In this document: positions 1 through 10,766 of the stretch, piece after piece
How the letters are laid out: the number at the start of each line of letters is the position of its first letter
How positions within the stretch are numbered: the first letter of the stretch is position 1
Source of the DNA: Canna indica
Lineage: Eukaryota > Streptophyta > Magnoliopsida > Zingiberales > Cannaceae
DNA length: 64,000 nucleotides
Reading direction: 5' to 3'
NCBI GenBank assembly: GCA_034359265.1
Contig: CP136897.1
Span: 35,327,501 to 35,391,500, forward strand
The notes under the pieces: model-generated
What the model was told of the DNA's origin: nothing
The model's database searches: none
The model's input: the letters and a program-made list of their open reading frames with translations, nothing else
Translations under genes and position numbers: made by a program

Positions 1-346
1 GATTGCACGACGAGATCATTTTTTACAAATCTTTCAAACCAAACGTGAAGGACGGACGACGTCGTCGACATAAAATTTGGCTATCGATCGCCCGCGCGGG
101 GCCCGCCGCAAACTCTACGGCCGGCTCGATCGACCAACCGACCCGAAAAATTAAAATTTGTAAATAAGTAAGAAAAATAACATTTCAATTGTTATTTTTC
201 GTTTAAAACGGGCGTAACTCCGTGCATTATTGTCCGATTTCAGCTTTTCACGTGGCGCAAAAAGGCGCGCGAAGAGACGAAGAAAATGACCCCGAGCTAT
301 CCCTCGGACGCTCACCCTTATTAGCCGACGATCAGAAGTGCATGAC
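1..346 (+). other. Partial leading spacer
   Basis: Spacer of the unit ahead of the first gene, entered just after its first T tract. It reads ACAAATCTTTC and AATAAGTAAG (about 163-172) and CAATTGTTATT, a combination seen otherwise only in the spacer at 50417-50784. CACGTG lies at about -98 and TTATTA at about -29 of the next gene. Nothing else is visible. Confidence 0.9.
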
Positions 347-460
347 GGGTGTGATCATACCAGCACTAACGCATCGGATTCCATCAGAACTCCGAAGTTA
401 AGCGTGCTTGGGCGAGAGTAGTACTAGGATGGGTGACCCGGGAAGTCCTCGTGTTGCACC
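347..460 (+). rRNA. 5S rRNA: 5S rRNA gene with 3-bp C-box deletion
   Basis: 114 nt. Three bases (CCT) are missing at about 93-96 inside the C box, and C6T, C28T and C34T are present. C6T and C34T are shared with the copy at 51270, whereas the spacer just upstream matches the one before 50785, so this unit looks like a join of two adjacent units of the right-hand block. Base -1 is C and a T9 tract follows. The C-box loss makes function doubtful. Confidence 0.93.
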
Positions 461-828
461 TTTTTTTTTACTACCTATTTGATTGCACGACGAGATCATT
501 TTTTTTACCAATCTTTCTAACCAAACGTTAAGGACGGACGACGTCGTCGACTTAAAATTTGGCTGTCGATCGCCCGCGCGGTTCCCGCCGCAACCTCCTC
601 GGCCGGCTCGATCGACCAACCGACCCGAAAAATTAAAATTTGTAAATAAATAAGAAAAATAACATTTCAATTATTATTTTTCGTTTAAAACCGGCGTAAC
701 TCCGTGCATTATTGTCCGATTTCAGCTTTTCACGTGGCGCTAAAAGGCGCGCGAAGAGACGAAGAAAATGACCCCGAGCTATCGCTCGGACGCTCACCCT
801 TATTAGCCGACGATCAGAAGTGCATGAC

Positions 829-945
829 GGGTGCGATCATATCAGCACTAACGCACCGGATCCCATCAAAATTCCGAAGTTAAGCGTGCTTGGGCGAGAG
901 TAGTACTAGGATGGGTGAACCCCTGGGAAGTCCTCGTGTTGCAGC
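829..945 (+). rRNA. 5S rRNA: 5S rRNA gene
   Basis: Full 117 nt. Changes: C14T, G41A, C44T, C91A, C116G. Twin of the copy at 52240, which has the same five plus C95T (offset 51,411). C116G breaks a helix I pair with G3. Followed by T9. Confidence 0.96.
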
Positions 946-1313
946 TTTTTTTTTACTACCTATTTGATTGCACGACGAGATCATTTTTTTTACCAATCTT
1001 TCTAACCAAACGTTAAGGACGGACGATGTCGTCGAAATAAAATTTGGCTGTCGATCGCCCGTACGGGGCCCGCCGCAACCTCTACGTCCGGCTCGATCGA
1101 CCAACCGTCCCGAAAAATTAAAATTTGTAAATAAATAAGAAAAATAACATTTCAATTATTATTTTTCGTTTAAAACGGGCGTAACTCCGTGCATTATTGT
1201 CCGATTTCAGCTTTTCACGTGGCGCTAAAAGGCGCGCGAAGAGACGAAGAAAATGACGCCGAGCTATCCCTCGGATGCTCACCCTTATTAGCCGACGATC
1301 AGAAGTGCATGAT

Positions 1314-1430
1314 GGGTGCGATCATACCAGCACTAACGCACCAGATCCCTTCAGAACTCCGAAGTTAAGCGTGCTTGGGCGAGAGTAGTACTAGGATGGG
1401 TGACCCCCTAGGAAGTCCTCTTGTTGCACC
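1314..1430 (+). rRNA. 5S rRNA: 5S rRNA gene
   Basis: Full length. Changes: G30A, A37T, G97A, G108T. Base -1 is T instead of C. Twin at 52725 (same offset of 51,411 as its left neighbour) lacks only G108T. Confidence 0.97.
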
Positions 1431-1798
1431 TTTTTTTTTACTACCTATTTGATTGCACGACGAGATCATTTTTTTTACCAATCTTTCTAACCAAACGTTA
1501 AGGACGGACGATGTCGTCGACATAAAATTTGACTGTCGATCGCCCGCGCGGGGCCCGCCGCAACCTCTACGGCCGTCTCGATCGACCAACCGACCCAAAA
1601 AATTAAAATTTGTAAATAAATAAGAAAAATAACATTTCAATTATTATTTTTTGTTTAAAACGGGCGTAACTCCATGCATTATTGTCCGATTTCATCTTTT
1701 CACGTGGCGCTAAAAGGCGCGCGAAGAGACGAAGAAAATGACCCCGAGCTATCCCTCGGACGCTCACCCTTATTAGCCGACGATCAGAAGTGCATGAT

Positions 1799-1915
1799 GG
1801 GTGCGATCATACCAGCACTAACGCACCGAATCCCATCAGAACTCCGAAGTTAAGTGTGCTTGGGCGAGAGTAGTACTAGGATGGGTGACCCCCTAGGAAG
1901 TCCTCGTGTTGCACC
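1799..1915 (+). rRNA. 5S rRNA: 5S rRNA gene
   Basis: Full length. Changes: G31A (removes the internal GGATCC), C57T in the A box, G97A. Base -1 is T. The T tract is T7 followed by ATAC, slightly shorter than usual. Confidence 0.97.
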
Positions 1916-2283
1916 TTTTTTTATACTACCTAATTGATTGCACGACGAGATCATTTTTTTTACCAATCTTTCTAACCAAACGTTAAGGACGGACGACGTC
2001 GTCGACATAAAATTTGGCTGTCGATCGCCCGCGCGGGGCCCGCCGCAACCTCTACGTCCGGCTTGATCGACCAACCGACCCGAAAAATTAAAATTTGTAA
2101 ATAAATAAGAAAAATAACATTTCAATTATTATTTTTCATTTAAAACGGGCGTAACTCCGTGCATTATTGTCCGATTTTAGCTTTTCACGTGGCGCTAAAA
2201 GGCGCGCGAAGATACGAAGAAAATGACCCCGAGCTATCCCTCGGACGCTCACCCGTATTAGCCGACGATCAGAAGTGCATAAC

Positions 2284-2400
2284 GGTTGCGATCATACCAG
2301 CACTAACGCATCAGATCCCATCAGAACTCCGAAGTTAAGCGTGCTTGGGCGACAGTAGTACTAGGATGGGTGACCCCCTGGGAAGTCCTCGTGTTGCACC
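2284..2400 (+). rRNA. 5S rRNA: 5S rRNA gene
   Basis: Full length. Changes: G3T, C28T, G30A, G70C. G3T opposes C116 in helix I. The upstream TATA-like box reads GTATTA instead of TTATTA. Related to the copies at 4383 and 57041, which share G3T, C28T and G30A. Confidence 0.96.
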
Positions 2401-2769
2401 TTTTTTTTTTACTACCTATTTGATTGCACGACGAGATCATTTTTTTTACCAATCTTTCTAACCAAACGTTAAGGACGGACGACGTCGTCGACATAAAATT
2501 TGGCTGTCGATCGCCCGCGCGGGGCCCGCCGCAACCTCTACGGACGGCTCGATCGACCAACCGACCCGAAAAATTAAAATTTGTAAATAAATAAGAAAAA
2601 TAACATTTCAATTATTATTTTTCGTTTAAAACGGGCGTAACTCCGTGCATTATTGTCCGATTTCAGCTTTTCACGTGGCGCTGAAAGGCGCGCGAAGAGA
2701 CGAAGAAAATGACCCCGAGCTGTCCCTCGGACGCTCACCCTTATTAGCCGACGATCAGAACTGCATGAC

Positions 2770-2885
2770 GGGTGCGATCATACCAGCACTAATGCACTGG
2801 ATCCCATCAGAACTCCGAAGTTAAGCGTGCTTGGGCGAGAGTAGTACTAGGATGGGTGACCCCCTGGAAGTCCTCGTGTTGCACT
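2770..2885 (+). rRNA. 5S rRNA: 5S rRNA gene, 1-nt deletion
   Basis: 116 nt: one G of 97-99 is missing in the C box. Also C24T, C29T and C117T. The terminator reads TGT7 after the changed last base. Sister of the copies at 5027 and 57685, which share C24T, C29T and the missing G. Confidence 0.96.
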
Positions 2886-3253
2886 TGTTTTTTTACTACC
2901 TATTTGATTGCACGACGAGATCATTTTTTTTACCAATATTTCTAACCAAACGTTAAGGACGGACGACGTCGTCGCCATAAATCTTGGCTGTCGATCGCCC
3001 GCGCGGGGCCCGCCGCAACCTCTACGGCCGGCTCGATCGACCAACCGACACGAAAAATTAAAATTTGAAAATAAATAAGAAAAATAACATTTCAATTATT
3101 ATTTTTCGTTTAAAACGGGCGTAACTCCGTGCATTATTGTCCGATTTCAGCTTTTCACGTTGCGCTGAAAGGCGCGTGAAGAGACGAAGAAAATGACCCC
3201 GAGCTGTCCCTCGGACGCTCACCCTTATTAGCCGACGATAAGAAGTGCATGAC

Positions 3254-3370
3254 GGGTGCGATCATACCACCACTAACGCACCGGATCCCATCAGAACTCC
3301 GAAGTTAAGCGTGTTTGGGCGAGAGTAGTACTAGGATGGGTGACCCCGTGGGAAGTTCTCGTGTTGCACC
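3254..3370 (+). rRNA. 5S rRNA: 5S rRNA gene
   Basis: Full length. Changes: G17C, C61T (A box), C95G, C104T. The terminator is interrupted (T4 C T4). The same four changes occur at 54170 and 58169. Confidence 0.97.
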
Positions 3371-3738
3371 TTTTCTTTTACTACCTATTTGATTGCACGA
3401 CGAGATCATTTTTTTTACTGATCTTTCTAACCAAAACTTAAGGACGGACGACGTCGTCGCCATAAATCTTGGCTGTCGATCGCCCGCGCGGGGCCCGCTG
3501 CAACTTCTACGGCCGGCTCGATCGACCAACCAACCCGAAAAATTAAAATTTGTAAATAAATAAGAAAAATAACGTTTCAATTATTATTTTTCGTTTAAAA
3601 CGGGCGTAACTCCGTGCATTATTGTCCGATTTCAGCTTTTCACGTGGCGCTAAAAGGCGCGCGAAGAGACGAAGAAAATGACCCCGAGCTATCCCTCAGA
3701 CGCTCACCCTTATTAGCCGACGATCAGAAGTGCATAAC

Positions 3739-3855
3739 GGTTGCGATTATACCAGCACTAACGCATCAGATCCCATGAGAACTCCGAAGTTAAGTGTGCT
3801 TGGGCGTGAGTAGTATTAGGATGGGTGACCCCCTGGGAAGTCCTCATGTTGCACC
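3739..3855 (+). rRNA. 5S rRNA: 5S rRNA gene, heavily changed
   Basis: Full length but with nine changes: G3T, C10T, C28T, G30A, C39G, C57T, A69T, C78T, G108A. Terminator T6 G T3. Twin at 56397 (offset 52,658) shares seven of them. A box and intermediate element are both altered, so activity is doubtful. Confidence 0.95.
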
Positions 3856-4082
3856 TTTTTTGTTTACTACCTATTTGATTGCACGACGAGATCATTTTTT
3901 TTACCAATCTTTCTAACCAAACGTTAAGGACGAACGACGTCGTCGACATAAAATTTGGCTGTCGATCGCCTGCGCGGGGCCCGCCGCAACCTCTACGGCC
4001 GGGTCGATCGACCAACCGACCCGAAAAATTAAAATTTGTAAATAAATAAGAAAAATAACATTTCAATTATTATTTTTCGTTT

Positions 4083-4398
4083 AAAACGGGCGTAACTCCG
4101 TGCATTATTGTCCGATTTCAGCTTTTCACGTGGCGCTAAAAGGCGCGCGAAGAGATGAAGAAAATGACCCCGAGCTATCCCTCGGACGCTCACCCTTATT
4201 AGCGGACGATCAGAAGTGCATGACGGGTGCGATCATACCAAAAACGGGCGTAACTCCTTGCATTATTGTCCGATTTCAGCTTTTCACGTGGCGCTAAGAG
4301 GCGCGCGAAGAGACGAAGAAAATGACACCGAGCTATCCCACGGACGCTCACCCTTATTAGCCGACGATCAGAAGTGCATAACGGTTGCGATCATACCA
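4083..4398 (+). repeat. 158-bp tandem duplication of promoter and gene start
   Basis: Two copies, 4083-4240 and 4241-4398, each running from AAAACGGGCG of the spacer to base 16 of the 5S gene. The product is an orphan start 158 bp ahead of the complete gene at 4383. It can equally be read as a unit that lost about 327 bp. The same structure is at 4727, 56741 and 57385. Confidence 0.92.
4225..4239 (+). pseudogene. Orphan 5S gene start, 15 nt
   Basis: GGGTGCGATCATACC with the normal upstream spacer (CACGTG, TTATTAG, -1 C), but the sequence then jumps to AAAACGGGCG of the spacer. The internal control region is missing. Confidence 0.88.
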
Positions 4399-4499
4399 GC
4401 ACTAACGCATCATATCCCATCAGAATTCCGAAGTTAAGTGTGCTTGGGCGAGAGTAGTACTAGGATGGGTGACCCCTTGGGAAGTCCTCGTGTTGCACC
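4383..4499 (+). rRNA. 5S rRNA: 5S rRNA gene
   Basis: Full length. Changes: G3T, C28T, G30A, G31T, C44T, C57T, C95T. Terminator T6 G T3. Second member of the pair orphan start plus gene; twin at 57041. Confidence 0.96.
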
Positions 4500-4726
4500 T
4501 TTTTTGTTTACTACCTATTTGATTGCACGACGAGATCATTTTTTTTACCAATCTTTCTAACCAAACGTTAAGGACGAACGACGTCGTCGACATAAAATTT
4601 GGCGGTCGATCGCCCGCGCGGGGCCAGCCGCAACGTCTACGGCCGGCTCGATCGACCAATCGACCCGAAAAATTAAAATTTGTAAATAAATAAGAAAAAT
4701 AACATTTCAATTATTATTTTTCGTTT

Positions 4727-5042
4727 AAAACGGGCGTAACTCCGTGCATTATTGTTCGATTTCAGCTTTTCACGTGGCGCTAAAAGGCGCGCGAAGAGAC
4801 AAAGAAAATGACCCCGAGCTATCCCTCAGACGCTCACCCTTATTAGCCGACGATCAGAAGTGCATGACGGGTGCGATCATACCAAAAACGGGCGTAACTC
4901 CGTGCATTATTGTCCGATTTCCGCTTTTCACGTGGCGCTGAAAGGCGCGCGAAGAGACGAAGAAAATGACCCCGAGCTGTCCCTCGGACGCTCACCCTTA
5001 TTAGCCGACGATCAGAACTGCATGATGGGTGTGATCATACCA
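4727..5042 (+). repeat. 158-bp tandem duplication of promoter and gene start
   Basis: Copies 4727-4884 and 4885-5042 with the same end points as at 4083. Here the second copy carries TTTCCGCTTTT and GAACTGCATGAT, so the two halves come from different unit types. This suggests unequal exchange between diverged units more than a fresh duplication. Confidence 0.9.
4869..4883 (+). pseudogene. Orphan 5S gene start, 15 nt
   Basis: GGGTGCGATCATACC joined directly to AAAAACGGGCG of the spacer. Base -1 is C and the TATA-like box is intact, but there is no internal promoter. Confidence 0.88.
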
Positions 5043-5142
5043 GAACTAATGCACTGGATCCCATCAGAACTCCGAAGTTAAGCGTGCTTGGGCGAGAGTA
5101 GTACTAGGATGGGTGACCCCCTGGAAGTCCTCGTGTTGTACC
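5027..5142 (+). rRNA. 5S rRNA: 5S rRNA gene, 1-nt deletion
   Basis: 116 nt with one G missing at 97-99. Changes: C6T, C18A, C24T, C29T, C114T. Base -1 is T. C6T and C114T keep wobble pairs in helix I. Twin at 57685. Confidence 0.95.
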
Positions 5143-5511
5143 TTTTTTTTTTACTACCTATTTGATTTCACGACGAGTTCATTTTTTTTACCAATCTTTC
5201 TAACGAAACATTAAGGACGGACGACGTCGTCGCCGTAAATCTTGGCTGTCGATCGCCCGCGCGGGGCCCGCCGCAACCTCTACGGCCGGCTCGATCGACC
5301 AACTAACCCGAAAAATTAAAATTTGTAAATAAATAAGAAAAATAACATTTCAGTTATTATTTTTCGTTTAAAACGGGCGTAACTCCGTGCATTATTGTCC
5401 GATTTCAGCTTTTCACATGGCGCTGAAAGGCGCGCGAAGAGACGAAGAAAATGACCCCGAGCTGTCCCTCGGACGCTCACCCATATTAGCCGACGATCAG
5501 AAGTGCATGAC

Positions 5512-5628
5512 GGGTGCGATCATACCAGCACTAACGCACCGGATCCCATAAGAACTTCGAAGTTAAGCGTGCTTGGGCGAGAGTAGTACTAGGATGGGTG
5601 ACCCCTAGGGAAGTCCTCGTGTTGCACC
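5512..5628 (+). rRNA. 5S rRNA: 5S rRNA gene
   Basis: Full length. Changes: C39A, C46T, C95T, T96A. Upstream box reads CATATTAG, closer to a classical TATA box. Related to 7935 and 59450. Confidence 0.96.
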
Positions 5629-5996
5629 CTTTTTTTTACTACCTATTTGATTGCACAACGAGATCATTTTTTTTACCAATCTTTCTAACGAAACGTTAAG
5701 GACGGACGACGTCGTCGCCATAAAATTTGGCTGTCGATCGCCCGTGCGGGGCCCGCCGCAACCTCTACGGCCGGCTCGATCGACCAACCGACGCGAAAAA
5801 TTAAAATTTGTAAATAAATAAGAAAAATAACATTTCAATTATTATTTTTCGTTTAAAACGGTCGTAACTCCGTGCATTATTGTCCGATTTCAATTTTTCA
5901 CGTGGCGCTGAAAGGCGCGCGAAGAGACGAAGAAAATGACCCCGAGCTGTCCCTCGGTCGCTCACCCTTATTAGCCGACGATCAGAAGTGCATGAC

Positions 5997-6113
5997 GGGT
6001 GGAATCATAACAGCAGTAACGCACCGGATCCCATTAGAACTCCGAAGTTAAGCGTGCTTGGGCGAGAGTACTACTAGGATGGGTGACCCCCAGGGAAGTA
6101 CTCTTGTTGCACT
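5997..6113 (+). rRNA. 5S rRNA: 5S rRNA gene, heavily changed
   Basis: Full length. Changes: C6G, G7A, C14A, C20G, C39T, G75C, T96A, C104A, G108T, C117T. C6G opposes G113 in helix I. Most are shared with the copy at 8996. Probably not functional. Confidence 0.93.
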
Positions 6114-6481
6114 TGTTTTTTTACTACCTATTTGATTGCACGACGAGATCATTTTTTTTACCAATCTTTCTAACCAAACATTAAGGACGGACGACGTCGT
6201 CGCCATAAAATTTGGCTGTCGATCGCCCGCGCGGGGCCCGCCGCAACCTCTACGGCCGGCTCGATCGACCAACCGACGCGAAAAATTAAAATTTGTAAAT
6301 AAATAAGAAAAATAACATTTCAATTATTATTTTTCGTTTAAAACGGTCGTAACTCCGTGCAATATTGTCCGATTTCAATTTTTCACGTGGCGCTGAAAGG
6401 CGCGCAAAGAGACGAAGAAAACGACCCCGAGCTGTCCCTCGGACGCAAAACCTTATTAGCCGACGATCAGAAGTGCATGAC

Positions 6482-6598
6482 GGGTTCGATCATACCAGCA
6501 CTAACGCACTGGATCCCTTCAGAACTCCGAAGTTAAGCGTGCTTGGGAGAGAGTAGTACTAGGATGGGTGACCGCCTGGAGAGTCCTCGTGTTGCACC
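6482..6598 (+). rRNA. 5S rRNA: 5S rRNA gene (C67A type)
   Basis: Full length. Changes: G5T, C29T, A37T, C67A, C93G, G99A, A100G. The upstream spacer has GGACGCAAAACC instead of GGACGCTCACCC. This type (also 10452, 59935, 61080) regularly precedes a 5'-truncated gene about 207 bp after its start. Confidence 0.95.
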
Positions 6599-6687
6599 TT
6601 TTTTTTTACTACGTATTTGATTGCACGACGAGATCATTTTTTTATCAATCTTTCTAACCAAACATTAAGGACGGATGACGTCGTCGC

Positions 6688-6793
6688 CATACTAGCACTA
6701 ACGCACCGGATCCCACCAGAACTCCGAAGTTAAGCATGCTTGGGCGAGAGTAGTACTAGGATGGGTGACCCCCTGGGAAGTCCTCGTTGCACC
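6688..6793 (+). pseudogene. 5'-truncated 5S gene (spacer join at GTCGCCAT)
   Basis: Begins at base 10: GTCGTCGCCAT of the spacer is fused to CAT of bases 10-12, removing bases 1-9 and all upstream elements. A box and C box remain, with C15T, T38C, G58A and a missing TG at 108-111. Loss of one helix I strand argues against a stable 5S rRNA. Confidence 0.9.
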
Positions 6794-7139
6794 TTTTTTT
6801 TTACTACCTATTTGATTGCACGACGACATCATTTTTTTTACCAATCTTTCTAACCAAACGTTAAGGACGGACGACGTCGTCGCCATAAAATTTGGTTGTC
6901 GATCGCCCGCACGGGGCCCGCCGCAACCTCTACGGCCGGCTCTATCGACCAACCGACCCGAAAAATTAAAATTTGTAAATAAATAAGAAAAATAACATTT
7001 CAATTATTATTTTTCGTTTAAAACGGGCGTAACTCCGTGCATTATTGTCTGATTTCAGCTTTTCACGTGGGGCTGAAAGGCGCGCGAAGAGACGAAGAAA
7101 ATGACCCCGAGCTATCCCTCGGACGCTCACCCTTATGAC

Positions 7140-7256
7140 GGGTGCGATCATAACAGCACTAACGCACCGGATCCCATCAGAACTCCGAAGTTAAGCGTGC
7201 TTGGGCGAGAGTAGTACTAGGATGGGTTACCCCCTGGGAAGTCCTCGAGTTGCACT
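7140..7256 (+). rRNA. 5S rRNA: 5S rRNA gene with promoter deletion
   Basis: Full length. Changes: C14A, G89T, T109A, C117T. About 22 bp are missing just upstream: CTTAT is joined to GACGGG, so the TATA-like box is only a few bases from the start. Related to 9481, which has the normal upstream region. Confidence 0.94.
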
Positions 7257-7458
7257 TATTTTTTTACTACCTATGTGATTGCACGACGAGATCATTTTTT
7301 TTACCAATCTTTCTAACCAAACGTTAAGGACGAACGACGTCGTCGACATAAAATTTGGCTGTCGATCGCTTGCGCTAGGCCCGCCGCAACCTCTACGGCC
7401 GGCTCGATCGACCAACCGACCCGAAAAATTAAAATTTGTAAAAAAATAAGAAAAATAA

Positions 7459-7565
7459 CATACCAGCACTAACGCACCGGATCCCATCAGAACTTTGAAG
7501 TTAAGCGTGCTTGGGCGAGAGTAGTACTAGGATGGGTGACCCCCTGGAAGTCCTCGTGTTGTACC
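7459..7565 (+). pseudogene. 5'-truncated 5S gene (AACAT join)
   Basis: Starts at base 10: spacer AAATAACAT is fused to ACCAGCAC. Changes C46T, C47T, C114T and one missing G at 97-99. Lies 310 bp after base 10 of the gene at 7140. Twin at 58974. Confidence 0.9.
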
Positions 7566-7934
7566 TTTTTTTTTTACTACCTATTTGATTTCACGACGAG
7601 TTCATTTTTTTTACCAATCTTTCTAACGAAACATTAAGGACGGACGACGTCGTCGCCGTAAATCTTGGCTGTCGATCGCCCGCGCGGTGCCTGCCGCAAC
7701 CTCTACGGCCGGCTCGATCGACCAACTAACCCGAAAAATTAAAATTTGTAAATAAATAAGAAAAATAACATTTCAGTTATTATTTTTCGTTTAAAACGGG
7801 CGTAACTCCGTGCATTATTGTCCGATTTCAGCTTTTCACGTGGCGCTGAAAGGCGCGCGAAGAGACGAAGAAAATGACCCCGAGCTGTCCCTCGGACGCT
7901 CACCCATATTAGCCGACGATCAGAAGTGCATGAT

Positions 7935-8051
7935 GGGTGCGATCATACCAGCACTAACGCACCGGATCCCATAAAAATTTCGAAGTTAAGCGTGCTTGGG
8001 CGAGAGTAGTACTAGGATGGGTGACCCCTAGGGAAGTCCTCGTGTTGCACC
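7935..8051 (+). rRNA. 5S rRNA: 5S rRNA gene
   Basis: Full length. Changes: C39A, G41A, C44T, C46T, C95T, T96A. Base -1 is T; the upstream box is CATATTAG. A derivative of the type at 5512. Confidence 0.95.
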
Positions 8052-8415
8052 CTTTTTTTTACTACCTATTTGATTGCACAACGAGATCATTTTTTTTACC
8101 AATCTTTCTAACGAAACGTTAAGGACGGACGACGTCGTCGCCATAAAATTTGGCTGTCGATCGCCCGCGCGGGGCCCGCCGCAACCTCCACGGCCGGCTC
8201 GATCGACCAACAAACCCGAAAAATTAAAATTTGTAAATAAATAAGAAAAATAACATTTTAGTTATTATTTTTCGTTTAAAACGGGCGTAACTCCGTGCAT
8301 TATTGTCTGATTTCAGCTTTTCACGTAGCGCTAAAAGGCGCGCGAAGAGACGAAGAAAATGACCCCGAGCTATCCCTCGGACGCTCACCCTTATTAGCCG
8401 AAGATCAGAAGCGCA

Positions 8416-8429
8416 CCTCGTGTTGCACC
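8416..8429 (+). pseudogene. 3' fragment of a 5S gene, 14 nt
   Basis: Upstream spacer GATCAGAAGCGCA is fused to CCTCGTGTTGCACC, bases 104-117, with its T9 terminator. The gene body and start are deleted, while both flanking spacers are intact. Confidence 0.85.
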
Positions 8430-8518
8430 TTTTTTTTTACTACGTATTTGATTACACGACGAGATCATTTTTTTATCAATCTTTCTAACCAAACATTAAG
8501 GACGGATGACGTCGTCGC

Positions 8519-8626
8519 CATACTAGCACTAACGCACCGGATCCCATCAGAACTCCGAAGTTAAGCATGCTTGGGCGAGAGTAGTACTAGGATGGGTGAC
8601 CCCCTGGGAAGTCCTCGTGTTGCACC
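8519..8626 (+). pseudogene. 5'-truncated 5S gene (GTCGCCAT join)
   Basis: Bases 10-117 with C15T and G58A. Same join as at 6688, but here it follows the 3' fragment at 8416 instead of a complete gene. Confidence 0.9.
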
Positions 8627-8995
8627 TTTTTTTTTACTACCTATTTGATTGCACGACGAGATCATTTTTTTTACCAATCTTTCTAACGAAATGTTAAGGA
8701 CGGACGACTTCGTCGCCATAAATCTTGGCTGTCGATCGCCCGCGCGTGGGCCCGCCGAAACCTCTACGGCCGGCTCGATCGACCAACTAACCCGAAAAAT
8801 TAAAATTTGTAAATAAATAAGAAAAATAACATTTCAGTTATTATTTTTCGTTTAAAACGGGCGTAACTCCATGCATTATTGTCCGATTTCAGCTTTTCAC
8901 GTGGCGCTGAAAGGCGCGGGAAGAAACGAAGAAAATGACCCCGAGCTGTCCCTCGGTCGCTCACCCTTATTAGCCGACGATCAGAAGTGCATGAC

Positions 8996-9112
8996 GGGTG
9001 GAATCATAACAGCAGTAACGCACCGGATCCCATCAGAACTCCGAAGTTAAGCGTGCTTGGGCAAGAGTACTACTAGGATGGGTGACCCCCAGGGAAGTAC
9101 TCGTGTTGCACT
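8996..9112 (+). rRNA. 5S rRNA: 5S rRNA gene, heavily changed
   Basis: Full length. Changes: C6G, G7A, C14A, C20G, G68A, G75C, T96A, C104A, C117T. Shares seven with 5997, so this damaged type has itself been multiplied. Confidence 0.93.
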
Positions 9113-9480
9113 TGTTTTTTTACTACCTATTTGATTGCACAACGAGATCATTTTTTTTACCACTCTTTCTAACGAAACGTTAAGGACGGACGATGTCGTC
9201 GCCATAAAATTTGGTTGTCGATCGCCCGCACGGGGCCCGCCGCAACCTCTACGGCCGGCTCTATCGACCAACCGACCCGAAAAATTAAAATTTGTAAATA
9301 AATAAGAAAAATAACATTTCAATTATTATTTTTCGTTTAAAACGGGCGTAACTCCGTGCATTATTGTCCGATTTCAGCTTTTCACGTGGGGCTGAAAGGC
9401 GCGCGAAGAGACGAAGAAAATGACCCCGAGCTATCCCTCGGACGCTCACCCTTATTAGCCGACAATTAGAAGTGCATGAC

Positions 9481-9597
9481 GGGTGCGATCATAACAGCAC
9501 TAACGCACCGGATCCCATCAGAACTCCGAAGTTAAGCGTGCTTGGGCGAGAGTAGTACTAGGATGGGTTACCCCCTGGGAAGTCCTCGTGTTGCACT
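9481..9597 (+). rRNA. 5S rRNA: 5S rRNA gene
   Basis: Full length. Changes: C14A, G89T (C box), C117T. Last base T followed by TAT7. Upstream spacer reads GACAATTAGAAG. Confidence 0.96.
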
Positions 9598-9966
9598 TAT
9601 TTTTTTACTACCTATGTGATTGCACGACGAGATCATTTTTTTTACCAATCTTTCTAACCAAATGTTATGGACGGACGATGTCGTCGCCATAAAATTTGGC
9701 TGTCGATCGCCCGCGCGGGGCCCTCCCCAACCTCTACGGCCGGCTCAATCGACCAACCGACCCGAAAAATTAAAATTTGTAAATAAATAAGAAAAATAAC
9801 ATTTCAATTATTATTTTTCGTTTAAAACGGGTGTAACTCCGTGCATTATTGTCCGATTTCAGCTTTTCACGTGGCGCTGAAAGGCGCGTGAAGAGACGAA
9901 GAAAATGACCCCCGAACTCTCCCTCGGATGCTCACCCTTATTAGCCGACAATCAGAAGTGCATATC

Positions 9967-10082
9967 AGGTGCGATCATACTAGCACTAACGCACTGGATC
10001 CCATCAGAACTCCGAAGTTAAGCATGCTTGGGCGAGAGTAGTACTAGGATGGGTGACCCCCTGGAAGTCCTCGTGTTGTACC
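9967..10082 (+). rRNA. 5S rRNA: 5S rRNA gene, 1-nt deletion
   Basis: 116 nt. First base is A (G1A); also C15T, C29T, G58A, C114T and one missing G at 97-99. Upstream CATATC replaces CATGAC. Confidence 0.94.
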
Positions 10083-10451
10083 TTTTTTTTTTACTACCTA
10101 TTTGATTTCACGACGAGTTCATTTTTTTTACCAATCTTTCTAACGAAACATTAAGGACGGACGACGTCGTCGCCGTAAATCTTGGCTGTCGATCGCCCGC
10201 GCGGGGCCCGCCGCAACCTCTACGGCCGGCTCGATCGACCAACTAACCCGAAAAATTAAAATTTGTAAATAAATAAGAAAAATAACATTTCAGTTATTAT
10301 TTTTCGTTTAAAACGGGCGTAACTCCGTGCATTATTGTCCGATTTCAGCTTTTCACGTGGCGCTGAAAGGCGCGCGAAGAGATGAAGAAAATGACCCCGA
10401 GCTGTCCCTCGGATGCAAAACCTTATTAGCCGACGATCAGAAGTGCATGAC

Positions 10452-10568
10452 GGGCTCGATCATACCAGCACTAACGCACCGGATCCCTTCAGAACTCCGA
10501 AGTTAAGCGTGCTTGGGAGAGAGTTGTACTAGGATGGGTGACCGCCTGGAAAGTCCTCGTGTTGCACC
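10452..10568 (+). rRNA. 5S rRNA: 5S rRNA gene (C67A type)
   Basis: Full length. Changes: T4C, G5T, A37T, C67A, A74T, C93G, G99A. Left end of a colinear block repeated at 61080 (offset 50,628). Confidence 0.95.
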
Positions 10569-10658
10569 TTTTTTTTTGCTACGTATTTGGTTGCACGACG
10601 ACATCATTTTTTTTACCAATCTTTCTAACCAAACATTAAGGACGCATGACGTTGTCGC

Positions 10659-10766
10659 CATACTAGCACTAACGCACCGGATCCCATCAGAACTCAGAAG
10701 TTAAGCGTGGTTGGGTGTGAGTAGTACTAGGATGGGTGACCCCCTGGGAAGTCCTCGTGTTGCACC
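10659..10766 (+). pseudogene. 5'-truncated 5S gene (GTCGCCAT join)
   Basis: Bases 10-117 with C15T, C47A, C61G, C67T, A69T. The spacer before the join reads GACGCATGACGTTGTCG. Twin at 61287. Confidence 0.9.
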
